A stretch of DNA of 6,128 bases. Source: an uncultured Collinsella sp. (GTDB taxonomy: Bacteria; Actinomycetota; Coriobacteriia; Coriobacteriales; Coriobacteriaceae). Position numbers and translations under genes: made by a program. Position 1 is the stretch's first letter. Each line of letters begins with the position of its first letter. The DNA is taken from NCBI GenBank assembly GCA_959028445.1, contig CAUFRY010000060.1, positions 1 through 6,128 of the forward strand, in the 5' to 3' direction. This document shows, one piece after another, positions 5,707 to 6,128 of the stretch. A model generated the notes under the pieces. That model was not told the DNA's origin. It saw only the letters and a program-made list of their open reading frames with translations, and did no database searches.

Positions 5707-5970
5707 CTACTCGCCAAGACCGCTCTTGATGAGCTCGATGGCAGCAGCCAGAGCCTCGGCCTCGTCAGCGCCGTCGCACTTGACCTCGACCTCGGTACCG
5801 CAGGGGATACCAGCAGCCATGAGGGCCATCGGGGACTTGCCGTTGACCTCCTTCTCGGGGGTGACGACCGTCACGTCACAGGCGTACTTGCCCATGGTGG
5901 AGGCGAACAGACCAGCCGGACGCATGTGCAGACCCTGAGGATTAACGAGGGTAGCCTTCTCAGAAACCAT
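5707..5970 (-). CDS. ptsH: HPr, phosphocarrier protein of the PTS
   Basis: This small cytoplasmic protein (87 residues, normal length) accepts phosphate from enzyme I on His15 and passes it to enzyme IIA domains. The active-site motif GLHMRPAG (13-20) has H15, R17 and P18 in the canonical positions. Ser46 is present in KSPMALM, at the place of the regulatory serine that HPr kinase phosphorylates in many Gram-positives. The usual context is KSIMGVM; here Pro follows the serine, so regulation at this site is possible but not shown, and no HPr kinase gene is in the window. The ATG at 5970 has an excellent Shine-Dalgarno, AAGGAG, six bases upstream. The stop is TAG. It is the first gene of the PTS block; a terminator-like hairpin separates it from ptsI. 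Confidence 0.97.
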   Translation of the reverse strand: MVSEKATLVNPQGLHMRPAGLFASTMGKYACDVTVVTPEKEVNGKSPMALMAAGIPCGTEVEVKCDGADEAEALAAAIELIKSGLGE

Positions 5971-5973
5971 AAT

Positions 5974-6021
5974 TGACTCCTTTTTTGTGTTTAACCCCTG
6001 TCATGTATGTGGCAGGAGTCA
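5974..6021 (-). promoter_or_regulatory. ptsH leader with mutually exclusive hairpins over the ribosome binding site
   Basis: In the minus-strand transcript, arm A, UGACUCCU (6021 to 6014), is an exact 8-base complement of AGGAGUCA (5981 to 5974). That second stretch contains the ptsH Shine-Dalgarno, and the AUG lies three bases beyond it. The same arm A, extended by one G at 6013, also pairs with CAGGGGUUA (6000 to 5992) as a 9-bp stem with two G-U pairs and a 12-base loop. Only one of these can form at a time: the first hides the ribosome binding site and the second leaves it free. The pairing is seen directly; a regulatory role is inferred. Confidence 0.5.
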
Positions 6022-6038
6022 GATTCACGACGTTGTTT

Positions 6039-6067
6039 ATATTAACTCACATCAAACGGTTTTTCAT
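6039..6067 (-). promoter_or_regulatory. Probable ptsH promoter
   Basis: On the minus strand ATGAAA (6067 to 6062, four of six bases of TTGACA) and TAATAT (6044 to 6039) are separated by exactly 17 bases. The -10 hexamer is the same as that proposed for tRNA-Glu. The predicted start near 6032 gives a leader of about 60 nt that contains all three arms of the alternative hairpins. A second possible -10, CATAAT (6071 to 6066), has only a poor -35 upstream. The remaining bases to the window edge hold no supported feature. Confidence 0.45.
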
Positions 6068-6128
6068 TATGTTTCGGGCGAATTGTTGGACAGATGTGTT
6101 TGTCGTCCGCTTGCTCGCCGGGCGGGCG

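Noticed and set aside
6069..6128. Possible start of a divergent plus-strand gene (ATG at 6069, open to the window edge, 20 codons)
   Set aside because: There is no Shine-Dalgarno upstream, only 20 codons are visible and the peptide is not recognisable. It also overlaps the likely ptsH control region.

Overview
This is a GC-rich bacterial window in which every supported gene lies on the minus strand. Transcription therefore runs from the right edge to the left: ptsH (HPr), ptsI (enzyme I), a 1-phosphofructokinase-family gene (here fruK1), a second paralogous 1-phosphofructokinase-family gene (fruK2), cca (tRNA nucleotidyltransferase) and a tRNA-Glu gene cut by the left edge. High GC, Gram-positive-type strong Shine-Dalgarno sequences and the protein sequences suggest a high-GC Gram-positive, most likely of the class Coriobacteriia (Collinsella/Olsenella-like). 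That placement is an inference from the look of the proteins, not a database result.

Layout from right to left. Bases 5971-6128 hold a probable ptsH promoter and a leader with two competing hairpins, one of which covers the ptsH ribosome binding site; no gene is supported to the right of them. ptsH (5707-5970) is followed by an imperfect terminator hairpin (5624-5661), and a possible ptsI promoter starts in that terminator's U-tract. ptsI (3870-5573) and fruK1 (2863-3795) are 74 bp apart. That gap has a strong hairpin but no U-tract, so the two are probably co-transcribed. A clear intrinsic terminator (2801-2834) ends this unit. fruK2 (1742-2674) has its own upstream region and its own very strong terminator (1671-1708). 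cca (182-1576) follows, and then a well-formed promoter (89-117) drives tRNA-Glu(CUC) (1-54, 3' end missing).

How the genes fit together. Enzyme I takes phosphate from PEP and passes it to HPr, which feeds sugar-specific PTS permeases (enzyme II) encoded elsewhere. Fructose-type permeases deliver fructose 1-phosphate, which a 1-phosphofructokinase converts to fructose 1,6-bisphosphate. The first four genes thus form a sugar-uptake and glycolysis-entry block, but no enzyme II, fru regulator or HPr kinase gene is present. The last two genes form a separate tRNA block: the CCA-adding enzyme and a tRNA.

Most worth a second look: the switch-like ptsH leader (an 8-bp arm exactly complementary to the SD region, competing with an adjacent 9-bp hairpin), the terminator between ptsH and ptsI, and the tandem kinases. 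Both kinases carry CAGD in place of the usual GAGD catalytic motif, and fruK1 differs from fruK2 at two further motifs. No gap between genes exceeds 300 bases, and I see no mobile element, CRISPR array or phage gene.
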